A stretch of 64,000 nucleotides of DNA from Scilla litardierei (Eukaryota; Streptophyta; Magnoliopsida; Asparagales; Asparagaceae), in the NCBI GenBank assembly GCA_030789695.1, contig CM061138.1, forward strand, positions 13,526,214 through 13,590,213. Reading direction: 5' to 3'. The first letter of the stretch is position 1, and each line of letters starts with the position of its first letter. Under the pieces are notes generated by a model. The model was not told the origin of the DNA. It saw only the letters and a list, made by a program, of their open reading frames with translations, and searched no databases. Shown in pieces: positions 20,521 to 32,073 of the stretch. The translations under genes and the position numbers were made by a program.

Positions 20521-21630
20521 TTAGCAAAATGGACCTTTGATCCATGCATTCACAGATGTAGGGGTTGGGATGTGAGATGGACAACCATCGATATTGGCTG
20601 AACAAATGGTGCATGCATTCCAAGCTTGCCTCTAGTTTCCTTAGAATGCACCCTGGCCCACTTGGTGCTGAAAAATATGATACAAAATAAAGAAATTATC
20701 TCGGGATTAATCCAGGATTTATGAGGATTTTTAGAGATTTTTTGGAGCCCGAAACCATGGTTTTTATGAAGCCCAGAGTTAAAATATTCTCGGTGTATCT
20801 TAGTCCAATTTTCTGCGAACAGTAACTTACTGTGCGGCCCAAGCCCACCCATCGACCCGTATAGGCATGCACGAGCGAGCGCAGCAAGTGCGCGTGCAGC
20901 GTGCGGGAGCGCCACACAGTGACCGATCGCGTGCGCTACGAGAGCGAGCGAGCAGAGGGTGTGGATGCCACACGTCGTCACCTGGCAAGATCCTGCAAGA
21001 TCAGACGGTGCACGCGCAAGGAATGCACAGTAGCATACAGTGCGGGAGCAGGACACATGTCAGCTGTAGGGAGAATCCTGCATGAGATCGACGGTTGCTG
21101 TTTATTTGGACGTGGATCGCGTTGAGAGAGGCTGTTCAGTTTCTTGATCTGAATCCGATTAGGTTTCGGCAGACCCGTTGAGGCTTTAAATAAGATGTTT
21201 CGGTTAAGATTTTTTAGACAATTCTCAAGCAGTTTTCCTGCGGATTTTTCATGTAAATTTTGTTGCTGTCTATAGAGAAACAGAGGGCAAACTGAGATTC
21301 ATGTGTGGGTTGTTTTTAGAGGTTTCTACATAGTTTTTTCTCCGATTTCTTAGCAGGTTTGGTTGTTCCCTTCAACCAAACGTCACAAACTTGAAATCCA
21401 AAGATATTGAAGTATTAGTGATCATCCAACTAGACGTACACCAAGTATTGGGTGGAACTAGTATAAATCTTTGGTGTCAAGTGCGTATTATTCTTTTGTC
21501 TTACGTTGCTTTCATATTGTTGCTTGCGTTGCGGGTTTTGTAGAAAATGTCATTTGCTTTGCTCGTTGTCACAACGATTTTGGAATTCCGTGAGGTAATT
21601 GGTATCACCAAGTGGTATCAAAGCCCAACA
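20521..21630 (+). mobile_element. LTR-like region of a third copia remnant (CopC)
   Basis: Ends CCCAACA directly before a PBS, so the right edge is probably an LTR end. Contains a TTAAATAAG TATA-like site near 21185. I cannot place the left edge and no second LTR is visible. The homologous region in copy B (46622-47478) is cut by GyB. Confidence 0.5.
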
Positions 21631-22620
21631 ATTGGTATTAGAGCAAGGTTCGTGAACAAGTCCAAGGCGATGGTGGAGAGTTCTTATACAATTTAAATGG
21701 TGCAATCGAAAAGGCAATGGGTGTGAGTTCGTATACGGGTGGCGTGTATGCGACGGTTGGAGGAGTGCAATACAAACTTGAAAAGTTTGATAGCAAGAGA
21801 AACTTCGAGATATGTCAATACAAGATGAAGGCAATCTTGAGAAAATATCATATCCACAGGGTGGTGTACGACCCGAAATCTTTAACGGCAAGTATCTCGG
21901 AAGGGAGAAGATGGAGATGGAAGACTCGGTGATGACAACCATCCAGTTCAGTATATCGGACGAGGTGATTTATCAGGTGTTGAAGGAGACTACGGCCCAG
22001 AGATTATGAGAAACACTCGAGAAGATGTATCTAAAGAAGTCACTCACAAACAGACTTATCTTGCTGAAAACGTTCTTCACTTTCAAGATGTGAGATGTGA
22101 CCTCATTGAAGGATCAGCTGAATACCTTCAATGGATTAGTAATGATGATGATGGCCATTGAAATGATTACATAGGCAAAGCACGTGGCGATGATTCTGCT
22201 CCTACCATTGCCAGCGCGATACATAACGTTCGTCAACACCATACTCTACAGTCGGGATACTCTCAGTCTTGAAGATATGAAGGCAGGATTCAACAATAAT
22301 GGGGTTGCTAGATCGGATGACAGGAGTTGGCTTGAGCGAAGGAGTTTCAGACAGTCGGCGCCTACTTGCTTCAATGCGAAACATCGCGAGAGGTGACAAC
22401 GGGAAGAGATCAAGATCGAGGACTAGAAGCACGGTGTGCTTTATTTGCAAGAAACCCAGTCATTGGAAGAGAGACTGCTCAGAGAATAGAAACAGAAATA
22501 GAGAATATGCCAGCATCGTCGTCAGTTGTAGTCGTGCAGACAGAGGAGACGAGGGGCGTGGGGCATGTCCCCTATCCATGTTTTGTTCAAATCAATTTGC
22601 GTGGAAAATAAAGCATGAAT
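21631..22620 (+). pseudogene. CopC primer-binding site and broken copia gag
   Basis: TGGTATTAGAGC (21633-21644) is a copia-type Met-tRNA PBS followed by CAAGGTTCG. Gag similarity begins near 21770 with YKLEKFDSKRNFEICQYKMKAILRK, then changes frame several times. It ends with the zinc knuckle CFICKKPSHWKRDC at 22437-22478. Frameshifts and stops make it non-functional. Protease, integrase and RT are absent; the element seems to break off near 22600. Confidence 0.8.
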
Positions 22621-22998
22621 ACAAGATCTTGACATATTCATGAATTCAGCTTGAAAATTTTCGATGTCCATTGGGCTTGAATTCGAACTGCATATGGGTT
22701 TCCGCCGCAATTGATATGAATCGTAGTTTAAAAACTCAAAACTCTATATTACCGGTCTCAAGCTAAAAATTTTGCCTTAAAATAACAAGATAAAGAATTT
22801 TGATATATATTACAAGTGTTGCCCTCTTAGATTGCAACGTTCAACGTGCCATTAGGCTCTAATAAGCTGTATGTGAAATTGAGCATGTCTGCCGCACGAG
22901 ATCATAAGCAGCAAATCCCAGGCAGCCTGGATGTAATATGTATATGTGAATGAGTTGGTCTGAGGTTGATTTCGTCTTGTGATAGTTAGCAAATTTTA
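22621..22998. other. No gene seen
   Basis: AT-rich sequence without coding or RNA signal that I recognise, leading up to the U2 promoter. Confidence 0.6.
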
Positions 22999-23009
22999 GT
23001 CCCACATCG
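22999..23009 (+). promoter_or_regulatory. USE promoter element of U2 snRNA gene
   Basis: GTCCCACATCG is an exact match to the plant upstream sequence element RTCCCACATCG, at -77 to -67 from the U2 start. A degenerate TATA box, TGTAAAAAA (23041-23049), lies near -30. The spacing of about 31 bases fits the RNA polymerase II class of plant snRNA genes. Confidence 0.9.
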
Positions 23010-23075
23010 GCTGCAAGAAGAAGTGCGCAACAGATAAGCGTGTAAAAAAAAGGACTGTGGACTCTATCTCACTTC

Positions 23076-23270
23076 ATACCTTTCTCGGCCTTTTGGCTAA
23101 GATCACGTGTAGTATCTGTTCTTATCAGTTTAATATCTGATACGTGGGCCATTGGCCCACTATGATATTAAATTAATTTTTTTAGGGGGAGGGCCCATTC
23201 ACAGTAGCTTGCCGCTGGGCCTTCGGGCGTCGCCCGCGCGTTGCACTGCTGCGCGGGCCTGGCGCACCCC
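23076..23270 (+). ncRNA. U2: U2 spliceosomal snRNA gene
   Basis: The 195-base gene starts ATACCTTTCTCGGCC and ends GGCGCACCCC. U2 pairs with the intron branch site in the spliceosome. The branch-site recognition sequence GTAGTA, the stem-loop I region, the Sm site AATTTTTTTAG and the 3' stem-loops are present. Deviations from the plant consensus I recall: GATCACGTG instead of GATCAAGTG before GTAGTA, TAT instead of ACA-like bases after GGCCCAC, and one extra C in CCCATTCACAG. The promoter is intact, so this may be an expressed variant, but a decaying copy is possible. AGTAAGG-type sequence near 23290 could be a weak 3' box. Confidence 0.93.
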
Positions 23271-23580
23271 AACCAAAACTCAATGTAAACATTAGTAAGG
23301 GCCACAATGAATGATTAACTCTAAGTTTATGCAAATGTAACAAATCCTAAAAATCAATCTAGAGATACGGAGAAAATAAGTTTAAAAGAGCAAATGATTG
23401 ACATAGCAAAGCTCTATGTTGAAGATGATGCTTAATTTTTTTCCTTGAAAGAGTTGAAAGATTCAGAAGTAGGAAGCCTGAAATTTGGAGTAAAAGAATA
23501 TCTGTTCATAAATTCATTTGATAGATCAAATGATTTTAGACGAAAATTTTAGATCAAAGAAATGATTTAAACGAAAAAAA
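23271..23580. other. No gene seen
   Basis: AT-rich spacer between the U2 and tRNA genes; only the possible U2 3'-box near 23290 is notable. Confidence 0.6.
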
Positions 23581-23604
23581 CGCTAGAGGAAGGGGTTGAA
23601 CCTT

Positions 23605-23637
<33 letters not shown>

Positions 23638-23654
23638 AACTGAGCTACTCCAGC
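23581..23654 (-). tRNA. trnN-GUU: tRNA-Asn (anticodon GUU)
   Basis: A 74-base cloverleaf on the minus strand: acceptor GCTGGAG/CTCTAGC (one G-T pair), D arm GCTC/GAGC with AGTTGGTTA loop, anticodon arm TGTGG/CCACA with loop CTGTTAA, variable loop AGGTC, T arm GAAGG/CCTTC with TTCAACC, discriminator G. All stems pair. No intron and no encoded CCA, as expected for a nuclear gene. It looks functional. Confidence 0.97.
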
Positions 23655-24060
23655 TTTTGCTTTTCTAACCATTCAATATTGTTTATTACATTTTCAAATC
23701 TGGGCTTTAACAATAGAATTACTAGGCCTACAAACAGAGACCCAATTTGTGACCGGGGGCCCAATAATCCCATCCGATACGACTTTATGCCTTGATTTTT
23801 TATAATGTATCCATGCTAGGGAATTTATTGTGTTAATTCCATCATATTTCTCGTTTATTCTAACATTTTAAGTGTCTTCTTTATTTACTACAATATTATC
23901 ATGAATAGATTCTAATTTTTGTTGCGATTGTACTGTGAAGAACCACCCTCCATATTCTAATATATGATCAACCATGGTGTGTAAAAGTAAAACACATTCG
24001 GATTAAACTTTTGAAAAATAAAAATAAATAACGTAATCTGCTTCCATTATTAAATTTAAA
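23655..24060. other. No gene seen
   Basis: AT-rich sequence between the tRNA gene and the CCGGTT-rich patch; no coding signal. Confidence 0.5.
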
Positions 24061-24262
24061 GAAGTCGCATCATCTCACTTCAGATTCCAGTTCGGTTCCG
24101 GTTTCGAACTGTCGGTTTCAGTTCCGGCAAAACCCGGACCCGTAACCGAACCGCTTTAGAAGCGGTTCGGTTCCGGTTCCGGTTCTCGGCCGGTTCCGAT
24201 TTGGGGTTGGTTCTGGTTCGGTTGTGGTGAAAAATATATGAAAAGTTAACAAAATTTACAGG
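24061..24262. repeat. GGTTCCGG-rich patch with 12-bp palindrome
   Basis: Degenerate GGTTCCGGTTC repeats on one strand and a perfect inverted repeat ACCGAACCGCTT (24145-24156) / AAGCGGTTCGGT (24160-24171) around TAG. Such C/G-rich GGTTCC stretches occur near ends of plant hAT-type elements, but I see no terminal repeat or duplication, so the origin stays open. Confidence 0.5.
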
Positions 24263-24265
24263 CTA

Positions 24266-24270
<5 letters not shown>

Positions 24271-24330
<60 letters not shown>
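24271..24330. repeat. (AT)n microsatellite before Helitron H0
   Basis: About 30 AT units directly to the left of the first minisatellite unit of H0. The H0 left end may lie inside it. Confidence 0.95.
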
Positions 24331-24336
<6 letters not shown>

Positions 24337-25273
24337 AAAGAGGGATGTTATCAAAAGAAATTGGATAAGAGATATTGGACAAGAGAAATTGGATAAGAGA
24401 TATCTATATTATAAAAGAGGGATGTTATCAAGAGAACTTGGACAAGAGATATTGGATAAGAGATATCTATATTATAAAAGAGGGATGTTATCAAGAGAAA
24501 TTGGACAAGAGATATAGGACAAGAGAAATTGGATAAGAGATATATATATTATAAAAGAGGGATGTTATCAAGAGAAATTGGATAAGAGATATTGGACAAG
24601 AGAAATTGGATAAGAGATATCTATATTATAAAAGAGGGATGTTATCAAGAGAAGTTGGATAAGAGATAATGGACAAAAGAAATTGGATATTGGACAAGAG
24701 AAATTGGATAAGAGATATCTATATTATAAAAGAGGGATGTTATCAAGAGAAATTGGACAAGAGAAATTGGATAAGAGATATCTATATATTAAAACACAAA
24801 GGTTTTTGAATTCTAGGGCTGACTGGGACAAGCTGATGTCATGCTGATGTATAAAGAGGTTGATAGAAGAATGGCTAGGATTTAATCTTGGTAAAAGAAG
24901 GGTTGAGATGAGTGTTTGGAAAACCCACCACTTTTTTCCTTTTGTATTTAAACCCCACACAATCACTACATTTACGCAGAATACCACCTATTTCTCATTT
25001 TTGCTAAAAAAACCTTCTCATTTCACTTTTTACCCACACACCATACACACACACGCACTTGCACTTCCACCCGTCGTGCCGAAGGCGCCCGCTAAATTTT
25101 GACTGTGTAAATAATGTTGCTTCCTGACTCAATGGTGCCGTCACCGAATTTATTGTTCTACGCCGAATTTGTTGTTTCGCACAAATTTGATTGTGTAAAT
25201 AATGTTTGGGAACAAAAATTCCACGGATGAAAATCTTAAATGAACCGTGCCCGCGGGCACGGGTTATGACTAG
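24331..25273 (+). mobile_element. Non-autonomous Helitron H0 (possibly two nested ends)
   Basis: The right end is clear: an 18-base perfect palindromic hairpin (25245-25262) then GTTATGA and CTAG (25270-25273). The left part (24331-24780) is 77-bp minisatellite. At 24781 a different Helitron-like start, TCTATATATTAAAAC, follows an A. The 3' end may therefore belong to a 493-bp element, 24781-25273, with the left part a truncated relative. No helicase is encoded. Confidence 0.75.
25245..25273 (+). other. Helitron H0 3' terminus
   Basis: CCGTGCCCGCGGGCACGG is fully self-complementary; then GTTATGA and CTAG. The next base is the T of the following Helitron's TC start. Confidence 0.9.
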
Positions 25274-26080
25274 TCTATATTATAAAAGAGGGATGTTATC
25301 AATAGAGAAATTGGATAAGAGATATCTATATTATAAAAGAGGGATGTTATCAAGAGAAATTGGACAAGAGATATTGGACAAGAGAAATTGGATAAGAGAT
25401 ATCTATATTATAAAAGAGGGATGTTATTAAGAGAAATTGGATAAGAGATATTGGACAAGAGAAATTGGATAAGAGATATCTATATTATAAAAGAGGGATG
25501 TTATCAAAGAAAATTGGATAAGCGATATTGGACAAGAGAAATTGGATAAGAGAAATCTATATTATAAAAGAGGGATGTTATCAAGAGAAATTGGATAAGA
25601 GATATTGGACAAGAGAAATTGGATAAGAGATATCTATATTATAAAAGAGGGATGTTATCAAGAGATATTGGACAACAGAAATTGGATAAGAGATATCTAT
25701 ATTATAAAAGAGGGATGTTATCAAGAGAAATTGGACAAGAGATATTGGATAAGAGATATCTATATTATAAAAGAGGGATGTTATCAAGAGAAATTGGATA
25801 AGAGATATTGGACAAGAGAAATTGGATAAGAGATATCTATATTATAAAAGAGGGATGTTATCAAGAGAAATTGGATAAGAGATATTGGACAAGAGAAATT
25901 GGATAAGAGATATCTATATTATAAAAGAGGGATGTTATCAAGAGAAATTGGATAAGAGATATTGGACATGAGAAATTGGATAAGAGATATCTATATTATA
26001 AAAGAGGGATGTTATCAAGAGAAATTGGATTAGAGATATTGGACAAGATAAATTGGATAAGAGATATCTTATAAAAGAGG
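25274..26080 (+). repeat. Minisatellite of Helitron 5'-end units in H1 copy B
   Basis: Twelve units start with the Helitron 5' terminus at 25274, 25325, 25402, 25479, 25556, 25633, 25696, 25759, 25836, 25913, 25990 and 26067. Most spacings are exactly 77, two are 63 and one is 51. The base before almost every unit is A, so every unit mimics a Helitron 5' boundary. The unit at 25556 reads AAATCTATATT at its start; the last unit has lost six bases. Confidence 0.9.
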
Positions 26081-27346
26081 GATGTTATCAAGAGAAATTG
26101 AATAAGAGATATTGGACAATAGAAATTGGATAAGAGTGATGTTATCAAGAGAAATTGGATAAGAGATATCTATATTACAAACGAGAGATGTTATCAAGAG
26201 AAATTGGATAAGAGATATTGGACAAGAGAAATTGGATAAGAGATATCTATTATATAAAAGACGGATGTTATCAAGAAAAATTGATAAGAGAATTTGGACA
26301 TGAGAAATTGGATAAGAGAATTTGGATATCTATTATATAAAACAGGGAAATTGAATAAGAGAAAATATAAGAGATGAGATTTTGAGGGATAAAAGAGGAG
26401 GTGGGGAATTTTGCACACACAACTCCGGTTTTTGTATTTTTACCTATGGACCCTCCCCACACACACACCCACACTTTTTATTCTCACCCCTTCCGGCCAT
26501 TTTTTTTCCAGTTCTATGAAGATTTTGAATCTTATCCTACTAGGACAAAGCTTTGTCCTACGTGTCAAGTTTGTCCTAGGTGGTAATGACAATTTTGGGG
26601 GGACTTAAATTTTGGGGGAAAACTTAAATTTGGGGGGAAACTTGAAATTTTGTGGGAAAACTTGAAATTTGGGGGAACTTGAAATTTGTGGGGGAGAAAG
26701 AGGGATGTTATCAAGAGAAATTGGATAAGAGATATTGGAAAAGAGAAATTGGATACGAGATATCTATATTATAAAAGAGGGATGTTATCAAGAGAAATTG
26801 GATAAGAGATATCTATATTACAAAGGAGGGATGTTTTTGAATCTTTGTCCCATGTGGCAATGTCACATCGCCACATGGGACACCCTTCTTAAACCCAAAA
26901 CCCAAAAAACACAAAACTCTACCCAACCCTCCAAAAATACACCCAAACCCAAACACCCAAAGTCACACCCCCCAAGCAAAAAAACCAAAAAACCCCAAGA
27001 CACTACACACACTCAAACCCACCATTCTCATTTTCACCCGGTTTTGCATTCATCGAAACACCCGTCTAAAAAAATTGAAACCCAAAAAAAAACATAGGGA
27101 ATGTGCAATCAAAAAGGCGGGCTAAGCTTTTTGGGCGTCCGTTTCAATTAACCCCTCAAGCACAGATCTGAAGGCGCCCGCGCCGAAGGCGCCCGCGCCG
27201 AAGGCGCCCGCGCCGAATTTATTGTTCCTCGCCGAAGGCCGTCATGCCTCTAAATTTTTTTACGCTAATTTGTTGTTCTTTTAAATTTTGGCTGTAGAAA
27301 TATTTTTTAGGGACAGAGATTTTACGGGAAAAAATTTTGAATGCAC

Positions 27347-27374
27347 CGTGCCTGCGGGCACGTGTTATGACTAG
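27347..27374 (+). other. Helitron H1 3' terminus, copy B
   Basis: Stem CGTGCC/GGCACG, loop TGCG, then TGTTATGA and CTAG. Confidence 0.9.
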
Positions 27375-28422
27375 TCTATATTATAAAAGAGGGATGTTAT
27401 CAAGAGAAATTGGATAAGAGATATTGGACAAGAGATATTGGATAAGAGATATCTATATTATAAGAGAGGGATGTTATTAAGAGAGATTGGATAAGAGATA
27501 TCTATATTATAAAAGAGGGATGTTATCAAGAGAAATTGGATTAGAGATATTGGAAAAGAGAAATTGGATAAGAGATATCTATATTATAAAAGAGGGATGT
27601 TATCAAGAGAAATTGGATAAGAGATATTGGACATGAGAAATTGGATAAGAGATATCTATATTATAAAAGAGGGATGTTATCAAGAGAAATTGGATTAGAG
27701 ATATTGGACAAGATAAATTGGATAAGAGATATCTATATTATAAAAGAGGGATGTTATCAAGAGAAATTGAATAAGAGATATTGGACAATAGAAATTGGAT
27801 AAGAGTGATGTTATCAAGAGAAATTGGATAAGAGATATCTATATTACAAACGAGAGATGTTATCAAGAGAAATTGGATAAGAGATATTGGACAAGAGAAA
27901 TTGGATAAGAGATATCTATTATATAAAAGACGGATGTTATCAAGAGAAATTGATAAGAGAATTTGGACATGCGAAATTGGATAAGAGAATTTGGATATCT
28001 ATTATATAAAACAGGGAAATTGAATAAGAGAAAATATAAGAGATGAGATTTTGAGGGATAAAAGAGGAGGTGGGGAATTTTGCACATACAACCCCGGTTT
28101 TTGTATTTTTGCCTATGGACCCTCCACACACACACCCCCCCCCCACACTTTTTATTCTCACACCTTCCGGCCATTTTTTTTCCAGTTCTATGAAGAGTTT
28201 GAATCTTATCCTACTAGGACAAAGCTTTGTCCTACGTGACAAGTTTGTCCTTGGTGGTAATGACAATTATGGGGGGACTTAAATTTTGGGGGAAAACTTA
28301 AATTTGGGGGGAAACTTGAAATTTTGTGGGAAAACTTGAAATTTGGGGGAACTTGAAATTTGTGGGGGAGAAAAACTCAGCCATTAAATAAACCGTGCCA
28401 TATGGGCACGGGTAATGACTAG
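27375..28422 (+). mobile_element. Non-autonomous Helitron H2, copy B
   Basis: 1048 bp from TCTATATTATAAAAG to CTAG (28419-28422), followed by T. The structure matches 1282-2324. The terminal hairpin is at 28393-28411. Confidence 0.9.
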
Positions 28423-28991
28423 TATTGTTATAAACGGGCTTTGGAGGCCCAACCCGTTAGTCGGTATCCACCCAATATATAACCCTATTACTATAAATAC
28501 AGGGCTACGGGGTTCCGTAGCCGTCATGGTTTACAACACGTTATCAGCACGATCGAAGTTAAGCCGAACCCCTGCCGACGGACGAACGCGACGCGAACGG
28601 GCTTCCTTCACCGAACGTCGCTAGATCCGGCGGGTAGGATCTAGAGGTAATCCTGAATCCCTAGATCTAAATTTTGCATATGCGCATATGTGGTGATTCA
28701 ATTTTTTTTGGATCAATCGATCAAAACTGTATCGTTTTTATCGTTAAAAATCAACCTTTTTCAATAAAAAACGTCTTTTTGGTAGAATAAAACTGGTTTA
28801 TCCCACTAAAAATCGGATTTTTACCCATTTTGTTTCTCCAAAAATCGCCAAAACCCTAAAAAGGGTTCACCCACGCCCCCCCCCCCCCCCCCCCCCCCGT
28901 CGCCGGCAGCGGCGGCGGGAACCCCCCGCCGCTGCAGGTCCGCCACGATAACCTGTGATTCTCTAACCGAGTTGAGATTCAAGCTCTAAAC
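28423..28991 (+). mobile_element. Probable LTR/leader fragment, copy B
   Basis: Equivalent of 2325-2880. The C-run near 28876 has grown to more than 20 bases against about 10 in copy A. Confidence 0.4.
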
Positions 28992-28996
28992 AACAC

Positions 28997-29801
28997 TGTA
29001 ACGGCCTGTATTTTTCAAACACTTCAAATACGTATTTAACGTATTTTTATTCTAAATCTTCTTTATAATGGTTAGTTAGGAGTTGTATATCAAAACTGAT
29101 TTCAAAAATTCTTTTAAAAATATTTTAGAGCCTAGACTTATTATATTGTATTTTAGCACTTTCAGATTTCCTCAAATGCCCAAAACATTTCTGTTAAAAT
29201 TCATCTCCCAAAATTACCGTTTTGCCTCGATGAATTTATTTTCTATTCAAACGTATTCAAAACGTTTTCAAACTTCTACAGTAACATCCTATTATCATTT
29301 AGGGCTTCCCACATTAATTTCGTAATTTTCAGACATCATTTCAGCATAGAACCTGCAAACACGCTTTCTAAATGTTTTGGCCTAAAACTAGTATTTCCGT
29401 AGCTCAAATCCCAGAACGGATCTTGTATTCGCGATCCTCGTGTCGACACGATCCCGTGGGTATGTTTTCGTAATTTTTTGGAGTCGTTTGTAAAAACGTG
29501 CCTGTATTTCACCGTTTTACTATTTACCTTTCACTAATGACTTCCACCCTAACTAATTACTGTTATCTAGTTACTTTTACCCCCCTAATTATTTTCCTAA
29601 CTGCCTACTTTAACCCACCTCCTTTTGTTAGGTCAGATCCGACACTCAACCAACCAGTTTAAATATTTTTATTTCTATAAATTTTATTGCTACCTATTTA
29701 TCTATCCTATATAATGAACCCCCCAAGCTCTATGAAAACGCATAGCATTTCTCTCATTCGAAAGCAATAAAACCCATTCCCCCCCCCCCACAGGCACACA
29801 G

Positions 29802-29868
<67 letters not shown>

Positions 29869-32073
29869 CCCCTCCCTGCTCCTCGGAGCTCCGGCGACCC
29901 CCGACGGCATCACGGCGAACCCACCGCCCGGAGCACCACCCATCGCCTACCCCCCGCTTCACCCTCGCTCAACCCAACGGCGGACACCCCCGAGCGCCTC
30001 GCCTGCTCGCCGTGCCCCGTCGACGCCGAAGAAGCCACGTGCCTCCACTCCCCTGTTTCTCCCCGTCTCCCCTGCTCCTCTCCGACGATGCTACGCCTGA
30101 GCCCACTCGAGATCCCGACATCGAAGTCGCCCGCCCACCGCCCACCTCCGGCTTCGCCCGACAGCACAGACCCCCCGCAGTCGACGTCTACACCGTCGCC
30201 GCCACGGCAGCCCGAAGCCCCGACGCCGCTGCCCGACAGCAGCCCGCCTCCGCCTCGCCGAGCGCCCGGAGCCGTCCGACATCGCCCCCGCTCCGCCGCC
30301 GTTCCGTCCCTCCCGCCGCCGCTACCGACGTCGAGCCCAGCCCCCCTCCGCCGAGTAAGCATCGGATGCGTGCGAAAGTTTGTCGATGGCAAACTTGTAA
30401 ATACGAGATTATCTCGTATTTTCGTAATTTTAAATAATTATTAATAGGGTTTAATGGTTATAAATCCATAAGTAATTTTACAGGGGCCAGAAAAATATGA
30501 GGCTAGCTCTGAAAAATCAGAAACGTCATTTCAGATCCAATGGCGCTGGTCTCACCTCAACCAGACGCCTACTTTTTCCAGAATGATTTTCCGAACCTAA
30601 AGATTAAATACGTATAAATCTTTCTAAAAATCGTAACTCGCTGTTTTCACTCACAATAATATGTGATAAAATTATATGTGAAAATAAACTTCGAGACGGT
30701 CATTTTGACTGTTCATTCAAGTAATTCCGAGTAGGATTGCTCCCGGAACAATTTACGGAAGATACGCGTCACTTAAATAATTTGGGTTTTAAAGCTAGTT
30801 TTGAGTTTCTAAAAATTATAAAAATTACTATAGACTTCAGAAAAATATTCTATCTTGCAGTAAAACTATTTTTATCATATATAGCCTATATAAAAATTTG
30901 GAACGCTTTTCATCACCGTTTTAAGCAGACTTAAAAATCAAAACGACCTATTAATTAGATATTATTTAGCGTAGCGATTAGCTGATATTTCCTTGTGTTT
31001 GCAGGTACCAATCCTCACGCTCTAACTCCATCCTCGTCTTGCTACGAAGAACCCGATAGAGTAAGTCACAGTAAATTCTACCCTTAGAAATATAGATAGT
31101 GTACTCGTATGAACATAGGACTTGACACCTAGTCTCGGAACAGTTATTGACCTGAACAGATTATTGGCATGCTTGACAGAAAGATTGTAATTGGAAATGT
31201 GAGAATGGTAAATGACTCGTAAAAATTGCAAAGAACGGTAACATGCACAGACATTGGGTTTTGGGGTAACTTATAATAGCGAGGGTGCGGGAGCGACTAG
31301 TCCAGCCTTTGTTGTCACCGTGCGGGTTCTAGCAACCCATCATAGTAGCCGGTGATAACCATCACAGATCACAGATTATTGCATAGTATTCATAGTATTC
31401 ATAGCATAGTTCGCCCGGGTAGCACCCGTGGTAAGAGGTGGCCTCTTGGTTGCTCATTGCACCCCGCATTATAAGCCACGGACTAGGCTAGACACAATTA
31501 CTCTCCCTATTGCTATTGTCATTGTTATCGTCATGGTTATTGCTATTGTTATTGCTCGGTCACCTTTACTTTACGTGACACCCTTGCATGCTTGACAGAT
31601 GTACTTTACTTATCGCACTTGCATGCTTGTCTGTCCCTGCTTTACTTTCCGCACTTGTTTACTATAGACTGCTCCATATTTGTGCACTCCTCTTTTTCTA
31701 TCGCTAGAATTGTTGTGACTTACCTTCGGTTCCATTTATGACACCGGCAGACGAAGACATGATCGAGGAGACTGCCCCAGAGTTTGTGGAGCCTACATTG
31801 ACCCAGAGGCGGCAGAGTTTTAGTTACTTTTCTGTTGGTGTGTGTGTTGTACAGTGTATTTCCTTTTTCGCATTTCCTTTCAGTACTTCCTTCATGTATT
31901 TGTGAGAGAGAGTGCTGGTTGTTGTACTTTAATTTGGACTGTAATAACGTCTGTACGCTGGTTTGAGTATTGTGATACATCTCTGAGTTGTGGCTATGCT
32001 GATTTCACTGGTAAACTGCGGAACCTGCAAATAAACCAAATAAGTAACGGGCCCCCGAGAGCGGGTCGTTACA
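28997..32073 (+). repeat. GyA 5' LTR, copy B
   Basis: Shares with copy A's 5' LTR, against both 3' LTRs, bases such as GAAGAACCC (near 31045) and ATGACACCGG (near 31738). (CT)n spans 29803-29864. Confidence 0.92.

Larger units (their letters stand above)
1..21377. repeat. Segmental tandem duplication, copy A (left end outside window)
   Basis: This block matches 26080-47478 in the same order and orientation. The offset drifts from 26079 to 26122 and back to about 26100 because of small indels, mostly in microsatellites and homopolymers. By eye only a few substitutions per kb separate the copies. The copies share both retroelement insertions, their target-site duplications and the thaumatin-like gene. 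The right limit is where copy B is interrupted by a new LTR element, so the true duplicated unit is probably longer and may equal the full 26.1-kb period. Confidence 0.95.
25274..27374 (+). mobile_element. Non-autonomous Helitron H1, copy B (complete, 2101 bp)
   Basis: Starts TCTATATTATAAAAG right after the CTAG of H0 and ends with a hairpin and CTAG at 27371-27374. Order: 77-bp array, body with 20-bp palindrome, a second short array, 12-bp inverted repeat (26847-26881), A/C-rich stretch, three GAAGGCGCCCGCGCC repeats near 27170 (two in copy A), 3' terminus. No Rep/Hel gene. Confidence 0.9.

Noticed and set aside
20550..21056. 168-codon frame on the minus strand
   Set aside because: Lies in the CopC LTR-like region, opposite in strand to its gag, with no recognisable domain.
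25274..26080. CRISPR-like array
   Set aside because: The 77-bp units are contiguous and nearly identical with no unique spacers, and the units equal the Helitron 5' end; the genome is a plant.
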